Source: JBJXGC01 sp046154545
Lineage (GTDB): Bacteria > Chloroflexota > Dehalococcoidia > Tepidiformales > Tepidiformaceae
Direction of reading: 5' to 3'
Length of the DNA: 15,636 nucleotides
Assembly: GCA_046154545.1 (NCBI GenBank)
Contig: JBJXGC010000071.1
Span: 1 to 15,636, forward strand
Made by a program: the position numbers and the translations under genes. This document shows, one piece after another, positions 1 to 7,464 of the stretch; the first letter of the stretch is position 1, and each line of letters opens with the position of its first letter. The notes under the pieces were generated by a model, which saw only the letters and a program-made list of their open reading frames with translations, did not search any database and was not told the origin of the DNA.

Positions 1-2592
1 GTCTGTTCCACGGTCTACGCTGCGTACACCCTGGGGGGGCGGGCAGAGACCGCGCGCGAGACGACCGCGCTGCTTTCGCGGCTGCAGGCGTCGGTAGGCC
101 GGTTCGAGCATTCGCGAATGACGATCGCCATCGGTGGATCGCGGGAGGACGAGCTGGACCATGGCCTGGTGGACACCGGACGGAGCGACACCATCGTCCA
201 GACACTGCTCGGGCGCTACGGCGGCGAGGGCGATGTCGGCGCGATCGTCGCCAGCTACTGGGACTACCAGGCCGCTATCGCCGAGGACTCGCGCCTGGCG
301 CCGGGTAGCGGCGATCCCGCCGCCCGGGCGGCGGTCGTTACCCGCGTAGACCATGCCTACGAGCGGTTTACGGCGCTTCTGGAGGATGGCCTCCGGGCGC
401 AGGAGGAGGTCGCCCACGAGATGGAACGGGCGGCGACTGCGGCGTCGGTCATTCTCGGTTCCGAATTTGTCCTGGCGATGGCGCTCCTGGCGCTGCTCTA
501 CCGCCGTCACCGCCGCCGTCTCGTGTGGGAGCGTGCGCAGCACTCCGAGGTGACGCGGAGCGAGGCTCGTTTCCGGACGTTCATCGCGAACTCGACCGAC
601 ATGGTGACCGTGCTGGACGCGGCCGGCACCATCCAGTTCGCCAGCCCGGCCTGTGAACCCATCCTCGGGTACCAGCCCGCCGACCTCGTCGGCCATAACG
701 TCTCCGAGTTCGTGCACCCCGATGACATTGAAGCCGCGATGGCAGGGCTCGGCGCGGCCCTCCTGGTGCCTGGGGTCGGGAGTGGCAGCCCGGTCGTCCG
801 CGTGCGCGATGAGGCCGGGACCTGGCGCCACATGCAGACCACGGCGAACAATCTGATGAACGACCCTGGCATCCGTGGAATCGTCTACAACATGCGGGAT
901 GTGACCGAACGGAAGACAGCGGAACTGGAACAGGAACGGCTCCTCTCAGTGCTTGAGGCGACGAGTGACATCGTCGTGGTGGCCGATAGGGCCGGCCACA
1001 TCCTGCACGCCAATCGGTCCTTCCGCGCTGTCGTCGGCATCGAAGGCGAGGCGTTGGCGCCGGACCTGGTGTGGCGCTTTTTCCCGGAGTCGGCCCGGTC
1101 GAAGTTCGCGGAGGAGTGTCGCCCGGCGGTCTTGGCCCATGGCCGCTGGCACGGCGAAGTGGCGTTCCTCACCGTGCAAGGGGAGGAGGTGCCGGTCGAA
1201 TGTGAAGTGCTCGCTCACCACGGCCCGGCCGGGGAGCTCGCCTACTTCTCCTGTGTCGCGCGCGACGTGACGGAACGGAAGCGGTTCGAATCGCAGCTCA
1301 TCCACATCGCGAACCACGACCCCCTGACGGGTCTGTTTAACCGCCGCCGCTTCGAGGAGGAGCTGGTGCGCGAAGTTGGGCGCTCGCACCTCACGGGCCA
1401 GTCGAGTGCGGTGCTCTTTCTCGATATTGACAGCTTCAAGGCGGTAAACGACGGCGCCGGGCACCGTTCCGGGGACGACCTGCTGCGGGCGGTGGCCGAG
1501 ACCCTGGCCGATGTCGCCGGGCCGGCCGACATCGTCGCGCGGATGGGCGGCGACGAATTCGCGGTCCTGCTCTTCTCGCGCTCCATTGCCGAAGCCGAGT
1601 GGGCGGCCGAATCGATCCGCACGGCGGTCCACGACCACCGGCTCTCGATTCACGGTGAGATGGTCTCGACGACGCTGAGCATCGGCGTCGTGATGTTGCC
1701 TGACCACGGCGGCACGGTGCACGACCTCCTCACGCGCGCCGATCTGGCGATGTATGAGGCGAAGACGGACCGGGACAGCTACCGGGTGTTCTCCCACGAG
1801 ACGGACTACCACCGGGAGCTGACCACGCGCCGGGTCTGGGAGGAGCGGATCAGGGCAGCGGTCGAGAACGATGCGTTCGTCCTCCATGCCCAACCCATCC
1901 GCTACCTGGACGGCACCGTGCGCACCTACGAGCTCCTGCTGAGGATGGTGGAGAACGACGGGACGCTCATCCTGCCGGGGAATTTTCTGCCCATCGCTGA
2001 GCGTTCGGGGCTGATCCATCTGATCGACCACTGGGTGGTGCGGCGCGCAATGGAACTCATTCGCGAGCACGAGGCAGCCGGCCTCGAGACGCGGTTTGCG
2101 GTGAACATCTCGGCCCGGTCTCTGGTCGACCTGGAGCTGCCCCGAATCCTCGAGCGTGGCCTTCGCGAGACGGGCATCGACCCATCGCGCCTGACGATCG
2201 AGATCACCGAGACCGCCGCCATCGCCGACCTGGATGAGGCCCGGCGCTTCATCGGGCGGTTGACGCGGCTGGGCCTGCGGTTCGCGATCGACGACTTCGG
2301 CGCTGGCTTCGCCTCGTTCACCTACCTGAAGCGCCTGCCTGTGGACGACGTGAAGATCGATGGCAGCTTCATCCGCAACCTGCCGCGCGACATCGAAGAC
2401 CAGCACATCGTGGGGGCCATGATCACCATCGCCCACGCCATGGGGAAGAAAGTGACCGCGGAGTTCGTCGAGGACGAGGAGACCTTGTTGCTCCTCAAGG
2501 GACTGAACGTGGACTACGTCCAGGGGTACTACCTGGGACGGCCAGGCCCGCTTACGACGGTCAGCCGCCAAGAAGAAAGGCGGGCTGCCTGA
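1..2592 (+). CDS. Membrane PAS-PAS-GGDEF-EAL cyclic-di-GMP protein (5' end outside window)
   Basis: The reading frame is open from base 1, so the start lies upstream; the ATG at 118 is internal. Numbering from that ATG, residues about 1-105 look like a helical extracytoplasmic sensor. A membrane helix at about 109-128 is followed by an Arg-rich stop-transfer, two PAS domains (about 149-265 and 275-387, each ending DVTERK), a GGDEF domain (about 395-555, GGDEF at 477-481) and an EAL domain (about 575-815). GGDEF domains make c-di-GMP from two GTP and EAL domains hydrolyse it. The GGDEF signature is intact, but the inhibitory RxxD site reads GPAD (468-471), so product inhibition is probably lost. 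The EAL signature reads ELL (605-607), yet the metal and catalytic residues look kept: E605, N663, E695, DDFG 725-728, K746, E782. Both activities are plausible; the net direction cannot be read from sequence. A membrane helix probably precedes the window, which would make it a two-helix receptor. The next gene starts one base after its stop. Confidence 0.93.
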   Translation, partial: VCSTVYAAYTLGGRAETARETTALLSRLQASVGRFEHSRMTIAIGGSREDELDHGLVDTGRSDTIVQTLLGRYGGEGDVGAIVASYWDYQAAIAEDSRLAPGSGDPAARAAVVTRVDHAYERFTALLEDGLRAQEEVAHEMERAATAASVILGSEFVLAMALLALLYRRHRRRLVWERAQHSEVTRSEARFRTFIANSTDMVTVLDAAGTIQFASPACEPILGYQPADLVGHNVSEFVHPDDIEAAMAGLGAALLVPGVGSGSPVVRVRDEAGTWRHMQTTANNLMNDPGIRGIVYNMRDVTERKTAELEQERLLSVLEATSDIVVVADRAGHILHANRSFRAVVGIEGEALAPDLVWRFFPESARSKFAEECRPAVLAHGRWHGEVAFLTVQGEEVPVECEVLAHHGPAGELAYFSCVARDVTERKRFESQLIHIANHDPLTGLFNRRRFEEELVREVGRSHLTGQSSAVLFLDIDSFKAVNDGAGHRSGDDLLRAVAETLADVAGPADIVARMGGDEFAVLLFSRSIAEAEWAAESIRTAVHDHRLSIHGEMVSTTLSIGVVMLPDHGGTVHDLLTRADLAMYEAKTDRDSYRVFSHETDYHRELTTRRVWEERIRAAVENDAFVLHAQPIRYLDGTVRTYELLLRMVENDGTLILPGNFLPIAERSGLIHLIDHWVVRRAMELIREHEAAGLETRFAVNISARSLVDLELPRILERGLRETGIDPSRLTIEITETAAIADLDEARRFIGRLTRLGLRFAIDDFGAGFASFTYLKRLPVDDVKIDGSFIRNLPRDIEDQHIVGAMITIAHAMGKKVTAEFVEDEETLLLLKGLNVDYVQGYYLGRPGPLTTVSRQEERRAA

Positions 2593-2593
2593 G

Positions 2594-3811
2594 GTGACGG
2601 AGAGGCCACGGGAGACACCCGACCAGCCCGCCGGGCAAGGTGGTACGCGGCGCGCCCAGGACCACCTCGTCACGGGCATCGTCCTGGGGCAGGCTCCGGC
2701 CGCCGAGCGCGACTGGGTGCGACGGGGTTGGCTCTGGCTGGCGGTGTTGGCCTGTGTCGTCGCGCTGGGAGGGGTGAGCACCGCGACCTTCGTCCTCCGC
2801 AGCCGGTCTGAGGCCGCGCGCGAAGTAGAGTGGCTCCTCACCCGCCTCGAAGTCGAAGCGCAGACGATCAACGCTCTGGAGTGGGAGCTGGTGGCGCGGC
2901 CGGAGGGTGCCCCGGCCCTCGAGACCCGGCTCACTGAGTCGTACAACGAGATTGAAGCGACCATCGCGCTCCTTGAGGAGCGGGCCGGGTCGGAGCCACG
3001 AGTGGCGGAGGTCATCGACACCTACGTCGCCTACGAAGACGAGCTGGCGGCCCAACTCGAACTCATCTACGACGGCCGGTTTAAGGCGGCGGCCGCCGTC
3101 GATCGGAACATCGTCGATCCGGCACTGGAAGAGTTCGTGGGCCTCCTGACGACCGCCGCGGACGAACAGCGGATGGCCGCCATCGACGCCAGCGAGTTCG
3201 CGTTCTACGCGACGAACGGCCTCGTCCTCGCCCTCGTGGTGATGGGGGCGGCGCTCTTTTTCGGGGCGCAGCGCCATCGCACCCGGCTGGCCATGGCCTG
3301 TGGTGAGCGCGAGGCGCTCGCCCGCATCGCTGACCACGACCCGCTGACGGGCATCTACAACCGGCGGCGGTTCGAAGCGGAAGCGGCGACCGCGCTGGCG
3401 AGCGGCGCCGCCGGGAGTCTGCTCTTCATCGATATCGACCGCTTCAAAGCGGTCAACGACCAGTTCGGCCACGCCGCGGGGGACGACCTCCTGCGCGGCA
3501 TCGCCCAGGCCATCCGGGCGTCGGTGCGGAGCGGTGATGTCGTGGCCCGGGTCGGGGGCGACGAGTTCGCCGTCCTCATCCGGGACGGCAGTGAGGAGCT
3601 CGCCGAGGACATAACGGATCGGATCTGTGCAGCCGTACGGGAACGGGCTGGGACGTATCCGTGCGCCGGTGGGAGCCCGTCGGCGAGCATCGGTGTCGCG
3701 GCTTTCGCGGGTGGCGGCGAGCAGGTGGCGGCCCTCCTGGCCCGGGCCGACGCAGCGATGTACGTGGCGAAGCGGCACGACGCTCGCCGCCAGGCCGGCC
3801 GCGCGGCCTGA
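2594..3811 (+). CDS. Membrane-bound GGDEF diguanylate cyclase
   Basis: The 405-residue protein has a polar cytoplasmic N-terminus (1-44), a membrane helix (about 46-68), an extracytoplasmic, mostly alpha-helical acidic region (about 70-200, a four-helix-bundle-like sensor), a second helix (about 204-224) and a GGDEF domain (about 244-400). The catalytic motif GGDEF is at 321-325. The inhibitory I-site RSGD at 312-315 sits exactly five residues upstream, so it should be an active, product-inhibited diguanylate cyclase. It starts with GTG one base after the upstream PAS-GGDEF-EAL gene, so the two are probably translationally coupled. The GGDEF domains of both proteins share long identical blocks (for example FKAVND, GDDLLR and VARxGGDEFAVL), which suggests an old tandem duplication followed by domain gain or loss. 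The ligand of the sensor region is unknown. Confidence 0.93.
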   Translation: MTERPRETPDQPAGQGGTRRAQDHLVTGIVLGQAPAAERDWVRRGWLWLAVLACVVALGGVSTATFVLRSRSEAAREVEWLLTRLEVEAQTINALEWELVARPEGAPALETRLTESYNEIEATIALLEERAGSEPRVAEVIDTYVAYEDELAAQLELIYDGRFKAAAAVDRNIVDPALEEFVGLLTTAADEQRMAAIDASEFAFYATNGLVLALVVMGAALFFGAQRHRTRLAMACGEREALARIADHDPLTGIYNRRRFEAEAATALASGAAGSLLFIDIDRFKAVNDQFGHAAGDDLLRGIAQAIRASVRSGDVVARVGGDEFAVLIRDGSEELAEDITDRICAAVRERAGTYPCAGGSPSASIGVAAFAGGGEQVAALLARADAAMYVAKRHDARRQAGRAA

Positions 3812-3897
3812 GGGCTGATGCCGCACGCCCAGCATGGCTGGCTGGCCGAGCGACGCGTCGCCGTACTCAACACGACGCGGATCAGCACAAAAAGATG

Positions 3898-3926
3898 TAG
3901 ACAAGCGGACGGCGTGCGTATATTCT
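3898..3926 (+). promoter_or_regulatory. Predicted sigma-70-type promoter for the solenoid/protease/HEAT operon
   Basis: TAGACA (3898-3903, five of six to TTGACA) and TATTCT (3921-3926, four of six to TATAAT) are separated by 17 bases. They lie in an unusually AT-rich patch between the GGDEF gene and the repeat-protein gene. Transcription would begin near 3933, leaving a leader of about 68 bases before the ATG at 4001. This is a prediction by eye. It also argues that the true start is 4001 and not the in-frame ATG at 3818, which lies upstream of the promoter. Confidence 0.45.
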
Positions 3927-3987
3927 GCGCCCGCCCGAGGCGCCAGCGGGGATGCGCCCGCCCGGCCGCCGCAGCCGCGGGCAACGC

Positions 3988-3996
3988 GAGGAGGTG
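3988..3996 (+). promoter_or_regulatory. Strong Shine-Dalgarno that fixes the start of the repeat protein
   Basis: GAGGAGGTG, containing a full AGGAGGT core (3989-3995), lies five bases before the ATG at 4001. The in-frame extension back to 3818 would add 61 Arg/Ala/Cys-rich residues unlike the rest of the protein and has no comparable ribosome site, so 4001 is chosen. Confidence 0.8.
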
Positions 3997-4000
3997 CAGT

Positions 4001-5509
4001 ATGCCCACGTTCAACGAGGACGTGATCGTAAACGAGCACGACATCCTGCTGCCGGACGGGAACGGGAACGAGATAGCCCGCCTGGACAGGGACGGCAACC
4101 TGGTCATCCGCCGCGAGGTCGCCGGGGCGCTGGCGGAGGTGTTGAAGTTCCTCGCTGACCAGGCTGATCTGGCCATCGGCGTGGACGGGAACAGTGGGCT
4201 GGTGCGCGTCATCGGTGCGGCCGGCGACGGCGTGGTCCTCAGGGGCGACGATGCGTCCATAACCGCCGGTGTCGCAGGCCAGGCGGGCAACCTGGTCATC
4301 AACGACCCGGGTGGCAACCCGGCCATCACCGCGCACGGCGCAGGTGCGGTCATCGATGTGGGGACAGTGGCCAACGGTGGAGACATTCGCATCCACGATG
4401 CCACGGGCAGCATCTCGATCAGCCTGGTGGGTGGCAACGCCTCAGTGGACGTGGGCACGGCCGGGAACGACGGCGACCTCATCGTGCGCGATAGCCAGGG
4501 CCGCGACGTGTTTCGTGTCGATGGCGGCAACGCGGCCGTCTATGCGGGAGTTTCGGGCAACGAAGGCGACCTTATCGTGCGCGACGGCCAGGGCCGCGAC
4601 GTCTTCCACGCTGACGGTGCGAGCGCGGCCGTGTACATCGGTGCCCGCGATAATGAAGGCGACCTCGTTGTCCGCGACGGCAGCGGGCAGGACGCCTTCC
4701 ACCTCGACGGCGGCAGTGCGGCCCTCTTTGTCGGCGCGCTGCGCAACGAAGGCGACGTGTATGTACGGGACAACGCGGCCCGGATCGTGATCCACGCGGA
4801 TGGCGGGAACGCCGCGCTCTATGTCGGCGCCGAGGGGAACGAGGGTGACATCGTCGTCCGGGACGGCGCTGGGCGGGACGTGTTCCACGTCGATGGCAAC
4901 AATGCGGCGGTCTACGTAGGCGCCGCCGGAAACGAAGGCGACCTCATCGTGCGCGATGGTCAGGGGCGGACGGTCTTCCACATGGACAGCAACAACGCCG
5001 CTCTGTACGTCGGCGGTACCGGGAACGAAGGCGACATCATCGTGCGGGATACAGCGGGTGTTGAACGGATCCGTCTCGATGGGGCGACGGGCGACATCCG
5101 TCTGATGGGCGCTGACCTTGCCGAAGAGTTCGCCTGCGAGGCAGGGGTCGAGCCCGGCTCGGTCGTGGTCGCGACCGGCCTCGACGAGGTGGCCGCCGCC
5201 AGCCGGGCGCTGGACCGCCGAGTGGTGGGCGTCACCTCTGGCGCTGGTGGGCTTCAGCCGGCCCTGCGGCTGGGCAGCAAGCCCGGAGGCGGCCGCGTCC
5301 CCGTGGCCGTCGTGGGGAGAGCTTACTGCAAGGCCGACGCCGGATTCGGGCCCATTGCAGCGGGCGACCTGCTTACCACCTCCACCAATCCCGGGCACGC
5401 GATGCGGGTCAGGGACGTCTCGGCCGCGTCCGGCGCGATCTTCGGGAAGGCGCTGGGGTCGTTGGAAGAGGGCACCGGGCTCATCCCCGTCCTGCTCACG
5501 CACCAGTAG
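4001..5509 (+). CDS. Beta-solenoid-like protein of nine 31-residue repeats with a tail-fibre-like C-terminal domain
   Basis: The 502-residue protein has three parts. Residues 1-60 contain an LxRDGNLVIRR stretch resembling one repeat turn. Residues 93-371 are nine 31-residue units of the form GNEGDLIVRDGQGRDVFH followed by xDGNNAAVYVGxx; a decayed unit precedes them. Each unit suggests three short beta strands split by Gly/Asn/Asp turns, as in a parallel beta-solenoid. Residues about 371-502 form a conserved-looking domain: ADLAEEF, then EPGSVVV, DRRVVGVTSGAGG, VGRAYCKADAG, GDLLTTSTNPGHAM and a final GTGLIPVLL. I recognise this style from C-terminal domains of bacterial surface or phage-tail-fibre-like repeat proteins, some of which self-cleave; that link is from memory. 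There is no signal peptide or membrane segment. The metalloprotease gene follows after 18 bases. It could be a structural fibre, an exported surface protein or an intracellular scaffold; the function is unknown. Confidence 0.85.
   Translation: MPTFNEDVIVNEHDILLPDGNGNEIARLDRDGNLVIRREVAGALAEVLKFLADQADLAIGVDGNSGLVRVIGAAGDGVVLRGDDASITAGVAGQAGNLVINDPGGNPAITAHGAGAVIDVGTVANGGDIRIHDATGSISISLVGGNASVDVGTAGNDGDLIVRDSQGRDVFRVDGGNAAVYAGVSGNEGDLIVRDGQGRDVFHADGASAAVYIGARDNEGDLVVRDGSGQDAFHLDGGSAALFVGALRNEGDVYVRDNAARIVIHADGGNAALYVGAEGNEGDIVVRDGAGRDVFHVDGNNAAVYVGAAGNEGDLIVRDGQGRTVFHMDSNNAALYVGGTGNEGDIIVRDTAGVERIRLDGATGDIRLMGADLAEEFACEAGVEPGSVVVATGLDEVAAASRALDRRVVGVTSGAGGLQPALRLGSKPGGGRVPVAVVGRAYCKADAGFGPIAAGDLLTTSTNPGHAMRVRDVSAASGAIFGKALGSLEEGTGLIPVLLTHQ
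4277..5113 (+). repeat. Nine tandem 93-bp coding repeats
   Basis: The units begin at 4277, 4370, 4463, 4556, 4649, 4742, 4835, 4928 and 5021 and encode 31 residues each with no gaps. Units 3-5 and 7-8 are closest to the consensus (GNEGDLIVRDGQGR type). Units 1, 2 and 9 are diverged, as is usual at array ends, and unit 6 has an atypical middle (RDNAARIVIHADGG). The nucleotide period is visible as recurring 'gaaggcgac' followed by 'gtgcgcga'-like words. The exact length suggests growth by unequal recombination under a structural constraint. Confidence 0.9.
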
Positions 5510-5527
5510 GACGAGGAGGAGGGAGCC

Positions 5528-6301
5528 ATGGCCACGCTCAGCGTGCGGACAATCGCCTCGAACTGCCTTGGCAAGAATGGGACGCTATCCCTGAATAGCG
5601 ACGTGTACGGCTACATCTTCCGGGATACGGATGGCTCGGTCTTCGGCACGCTTGGGACGAACGACACGTTGCCCGGGTCCGGCCAGGCGACCACCCGGTC
5701 ACTGAAGCGCCATCTGCAGACCATATCGGGCCGGGCCACCGACCTCGTGGTCATCCTCGTCGGCCATGAGAACGATTTCTCCGGCGCGTTCGACCGGGAC
5801 GAGGCCACGAAAGTGCAGTACGCGCTCCAGGTGGCGCGCGACCTCTATGCCCAGCAGGACCTGGGCATCCGCCGGATCAACTGGCAGCGCATCCCGCTCG
5901 CCGACGCTGGCGGGTACGTGGACCTCGCCGACCGGTCAGAGGCCGAGGACCTGACGGACGATTGGTCCGGCCCGGGCGGCGGTATCGACGTCTTCTTCGT
6001 CCAGTCGCTGGGCGATGCGGGCGGCTGGTCGAACGTCACCGGGCCGTGCGACAAGGACTCCAAAGACGACCTCACGGGTGCGGTCCTCGTGATTTCCGGC
6101 AGCCGGCGCTTTACCGGCGTGCTCATGGCCCACGAGGTGGGGCACTACCTCGGGCTCGGCCACACGAACTCGGCCACCAACCTCATGGGCGTGGACAGCA
6201 ACAACGACGGGATCGCCGAGCTTTCGAACAACAGCACCGTGCTGACGAACAGCCAGGGGACGACCATCCGTGGCCACTGCTCCGTGAACGGACCCTGTTA
6301 G
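5528..6301 (+). CDS. Metzincin-type zinc metalloprotease (HExxHxxGxxH)
   Basis: The 257-residue protein carries HEVGHYLGLGH at 202-212, the extended zinc site with ligands H202, H206 and H212 and catalytic E203. A Met follows at 220 (NLMG) in the place expected for the metzincin Met-turn, so this should be an active zinc endopeptidase of the matrixin/reprolysin-like type. Residues 70-200 give the expected alternating core (LVVILVGHEN; IDVFFVQSLGDAGG; GAVLVISGSR). C174, C251 and C257 could form disulfides in an oxidising compartment. There is no signal peptide and no clear cysteine-switch propeptide, which is odd for a family that is usually secreted. A long purine-rich ribosome site (GAGGAGGAGGG, from 5513) precedes the ATG. 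It lies 18 bases after the repeat-protein gene and 9 bases before the HEAT gene, clearly one operon. The substrate is unknown; the repeat protein is an obvious candidate partner. Confidence 0.88.
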   Translation: MATLSVRTIASNCLGKNGTLSLNSDVYGYIFRDTDGSVFGTLGTNDTLPGSGQATTRSLKRHLQTISGRATDLVVILVGHENDFSGAFDRDEATKVQYALQVARDLYAQQDLGIRRINWQRIPLADAGGYVDLADRSEAEDLTDDWSGPGGGIDVFFVQSLGDAGGWSNVTGPCDKDSKDDLTGAVLVISGSRRFTGVLMAHEVGHYLGLGHTNSATNLMGVDSNNDGIAELSNNSTVLTNSQGTTIRGHCSVNGPC

Positions 6302-6310
6302 GAGGAGACG

Positions 6311-7399
6311 ATGGCTGCTTCCATGGCCGCCGCGCCGTCAGGGCGGCGCCTGACGCCGAAGATCCGCGAACTGGTGGCTGCCGACCGCCACGCCCGCCCG
6401 GCGGTGGGCCGCCTGACCGCGGCGCATGTTGAGGCCTTGACGGCGGTCGCGACTCGGGCCGAGGCCTTCGATGAGGCGGTCCTGCCCGCTCGCGCCTTGC
6501 AGGCCCTGGCGGCGGGAGCGCCTGCGGACGTTGCGGTCCCGGTGCTGTCCCGCGTCCTCGCCGCCGCCGCCGCGCCCCGGACCGACCGCGTGACCGCCGC
6601 CCGCGAGCTGGCCGGCCTGGCCACGCCGGCGGCCCACGACGCGCTGGCCGGCGCCATCCGTGACCGCGACCCGCGCGTCCAGCAGGTGGCGGTGGCGGCG
6701 CTGGGGAAGCTCGGTGGCCCCGCTGACCTCCGTGAGATGATGCGGATGGTGGAGCCGGGAGACCTGTCAGTCCGAAAGCAGCTCCGGTTCGCCCGCGCAC
6801 TGATCGCCCACCGCCATGGCCTCGATGGCCCGTTTCTCCCCGAAGTGGAAGGTGTCGAGCGGCGGCCGGGAGCGCCCGAGCGGATGATCACCCTCACGCT
6901 TCGCCCGCGAGGCACGCGCGGCACGGCCACCGACCTCGCCCGCCACCTCGGTTCAACCTACGGCATCGTCCCGGCAGCGCAGTCGTTCAGCCTGCGTGCG
7001 GGGCGGGCGGAGTGGGCCGTCTTCGTCAACGGGGAGGTCGGCGCTTCGGCGAGCGGGCTTGCCCGCCTCTTCGAACGGCCCTGGATCGCCGCGATCCTCG
7101 GCCGCTGGTTCCCGGCGAACATCGCCAACACGACCCAGTACGTCGTCCTCACGCGTCCCGTTGCCGGCGGCGCGCGGATCGATGTCGTCCGCACAGATGG
7201 TGAACTGATGTATACCGGTACGGCCGAACAGCTCGCAGGGACGATCGCCTTCGCGATGGCTGACGTCGATCGGCCGGGTACGGCGCCGACGACCGTCCGC
7301 GGCCGGGTGAGTGGCCGTGGGTTGGAGTTGGAGTTGACCGTGCCGTTCGCCACACGCGTGGGCACACGACCGACGGAGGCGGTCCGCCCGCGCGGCTGA
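6311..7399 (+). CDS. HEAT-repeat protein with an unrecognised C-terminal beta-rich domain
   Basis: The 362-residue protein has an Ala-rich helical N-terminal half (about 38-170). At least one segment looks like a HEAT/PBS-lyase repeat (about 90-135: TAARELAGLATPAAHDALAG followed by DRDPRVQQVAVAALGKLGG). HEAT repeats serve as protein-binding scaffolds. Residues about 190-350 form a second domain with probable beta strands (RMITLTLRP; AEWAVFVNGEV; TQYVVLTRPV; ARIDVVRTDGELMYTG; LELELTVPF), a short helix and a Trp/Phe patch (RPWIAAILGRWFPANI at 256-271). I do not recognise this domain. There is no signal peptide or convincing membrane helix. The ribosome site AGGAGGAG overlaps the upstream stop codon and the ATG follows at 6311, so translation is coupled to the metalloprotease. 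A second in-frame ATG at 6323 is less well placed. Confidence 0.85.
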   Translation: MAASMAAAPSGRRLTPKIRELVAADRHARPAVGRLTAAHVEALTAVATRAEAFDEAVLPARALQALAAGAPADVAVPVLSRVLAAAAAPRTDRVTAARELAGLATPAAHDALAGAIRDRDPRVQQVAVAALGKLGGPADLREMMRMVEPGDLSVRKQLRFARALIAHRHGLDGPFLPEVEGVERRPGAPERMITLTLRPRGTRGTATDLARHLGSTYGIVPAAQSFSLRAGRAEWAVFVNGEVGASASGLARLFERPWIAAILGRWFPANIANTTQYVVLTRPVAGGARIDVVRTDGELMYTGTAEQLAGTIAFAMADVDRPGTAPTTVRGRVSGRGLELELTVPFATRVGTRPTEAVRPRG

Positions 7400-7464
7400 A
7401 CGCCGCGGACTTCGGCCGCGAATACGGACTTGCTCGCGACGGTCCGCGCCGGGATGCTGGGGCG

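Noticed and set aside
946..3021. A 691-residue open frame on the minus strand opposite the c-di-GMP genes
   Set aside because: It is a shadow of GC-rich codon use; the plus strand encodes unmistakable PAS, GGDEF and EAL motifs across the same bases, and the antisense product shows no domain.
3829..3841. CCAGC-ATG-GCTGG hairpin shortly after the GGDEF gene as a terminator
   Set aside because: It has a five-base-pair stem with a three-base loop and no following T-run.
3850..3861. Perfect 12-base palindrome GCGACGCGTCGC upstream of the repeat-protein promoter
   Set aside because: Several palindromes of this size are expected by chance in 15 kb of GC-rich sequence, and it does not overlap the predicted promoter; too weak to call an operator.
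2561..4396. A 611-residue open frame on the minus strand
   Set aside because: It spans a GGDEF gene, a promoter-containing gap and the start of the repeat protein, all supported on the plus strand; the product is low-complexity.
4442..5503. A 353-residue minus-strand frame with regular repeats
   Set aside because: Its periodicity is inherited from the 93-bp repeats coding on the plus strand.
7404..7420. CGCGG/CCGCG stem-loop after the HEAT gene as a terminator
   Set aside because: The stem is only five base pairs and no T-run follows; the downstream lipoprotein gene may be co-transcribed.
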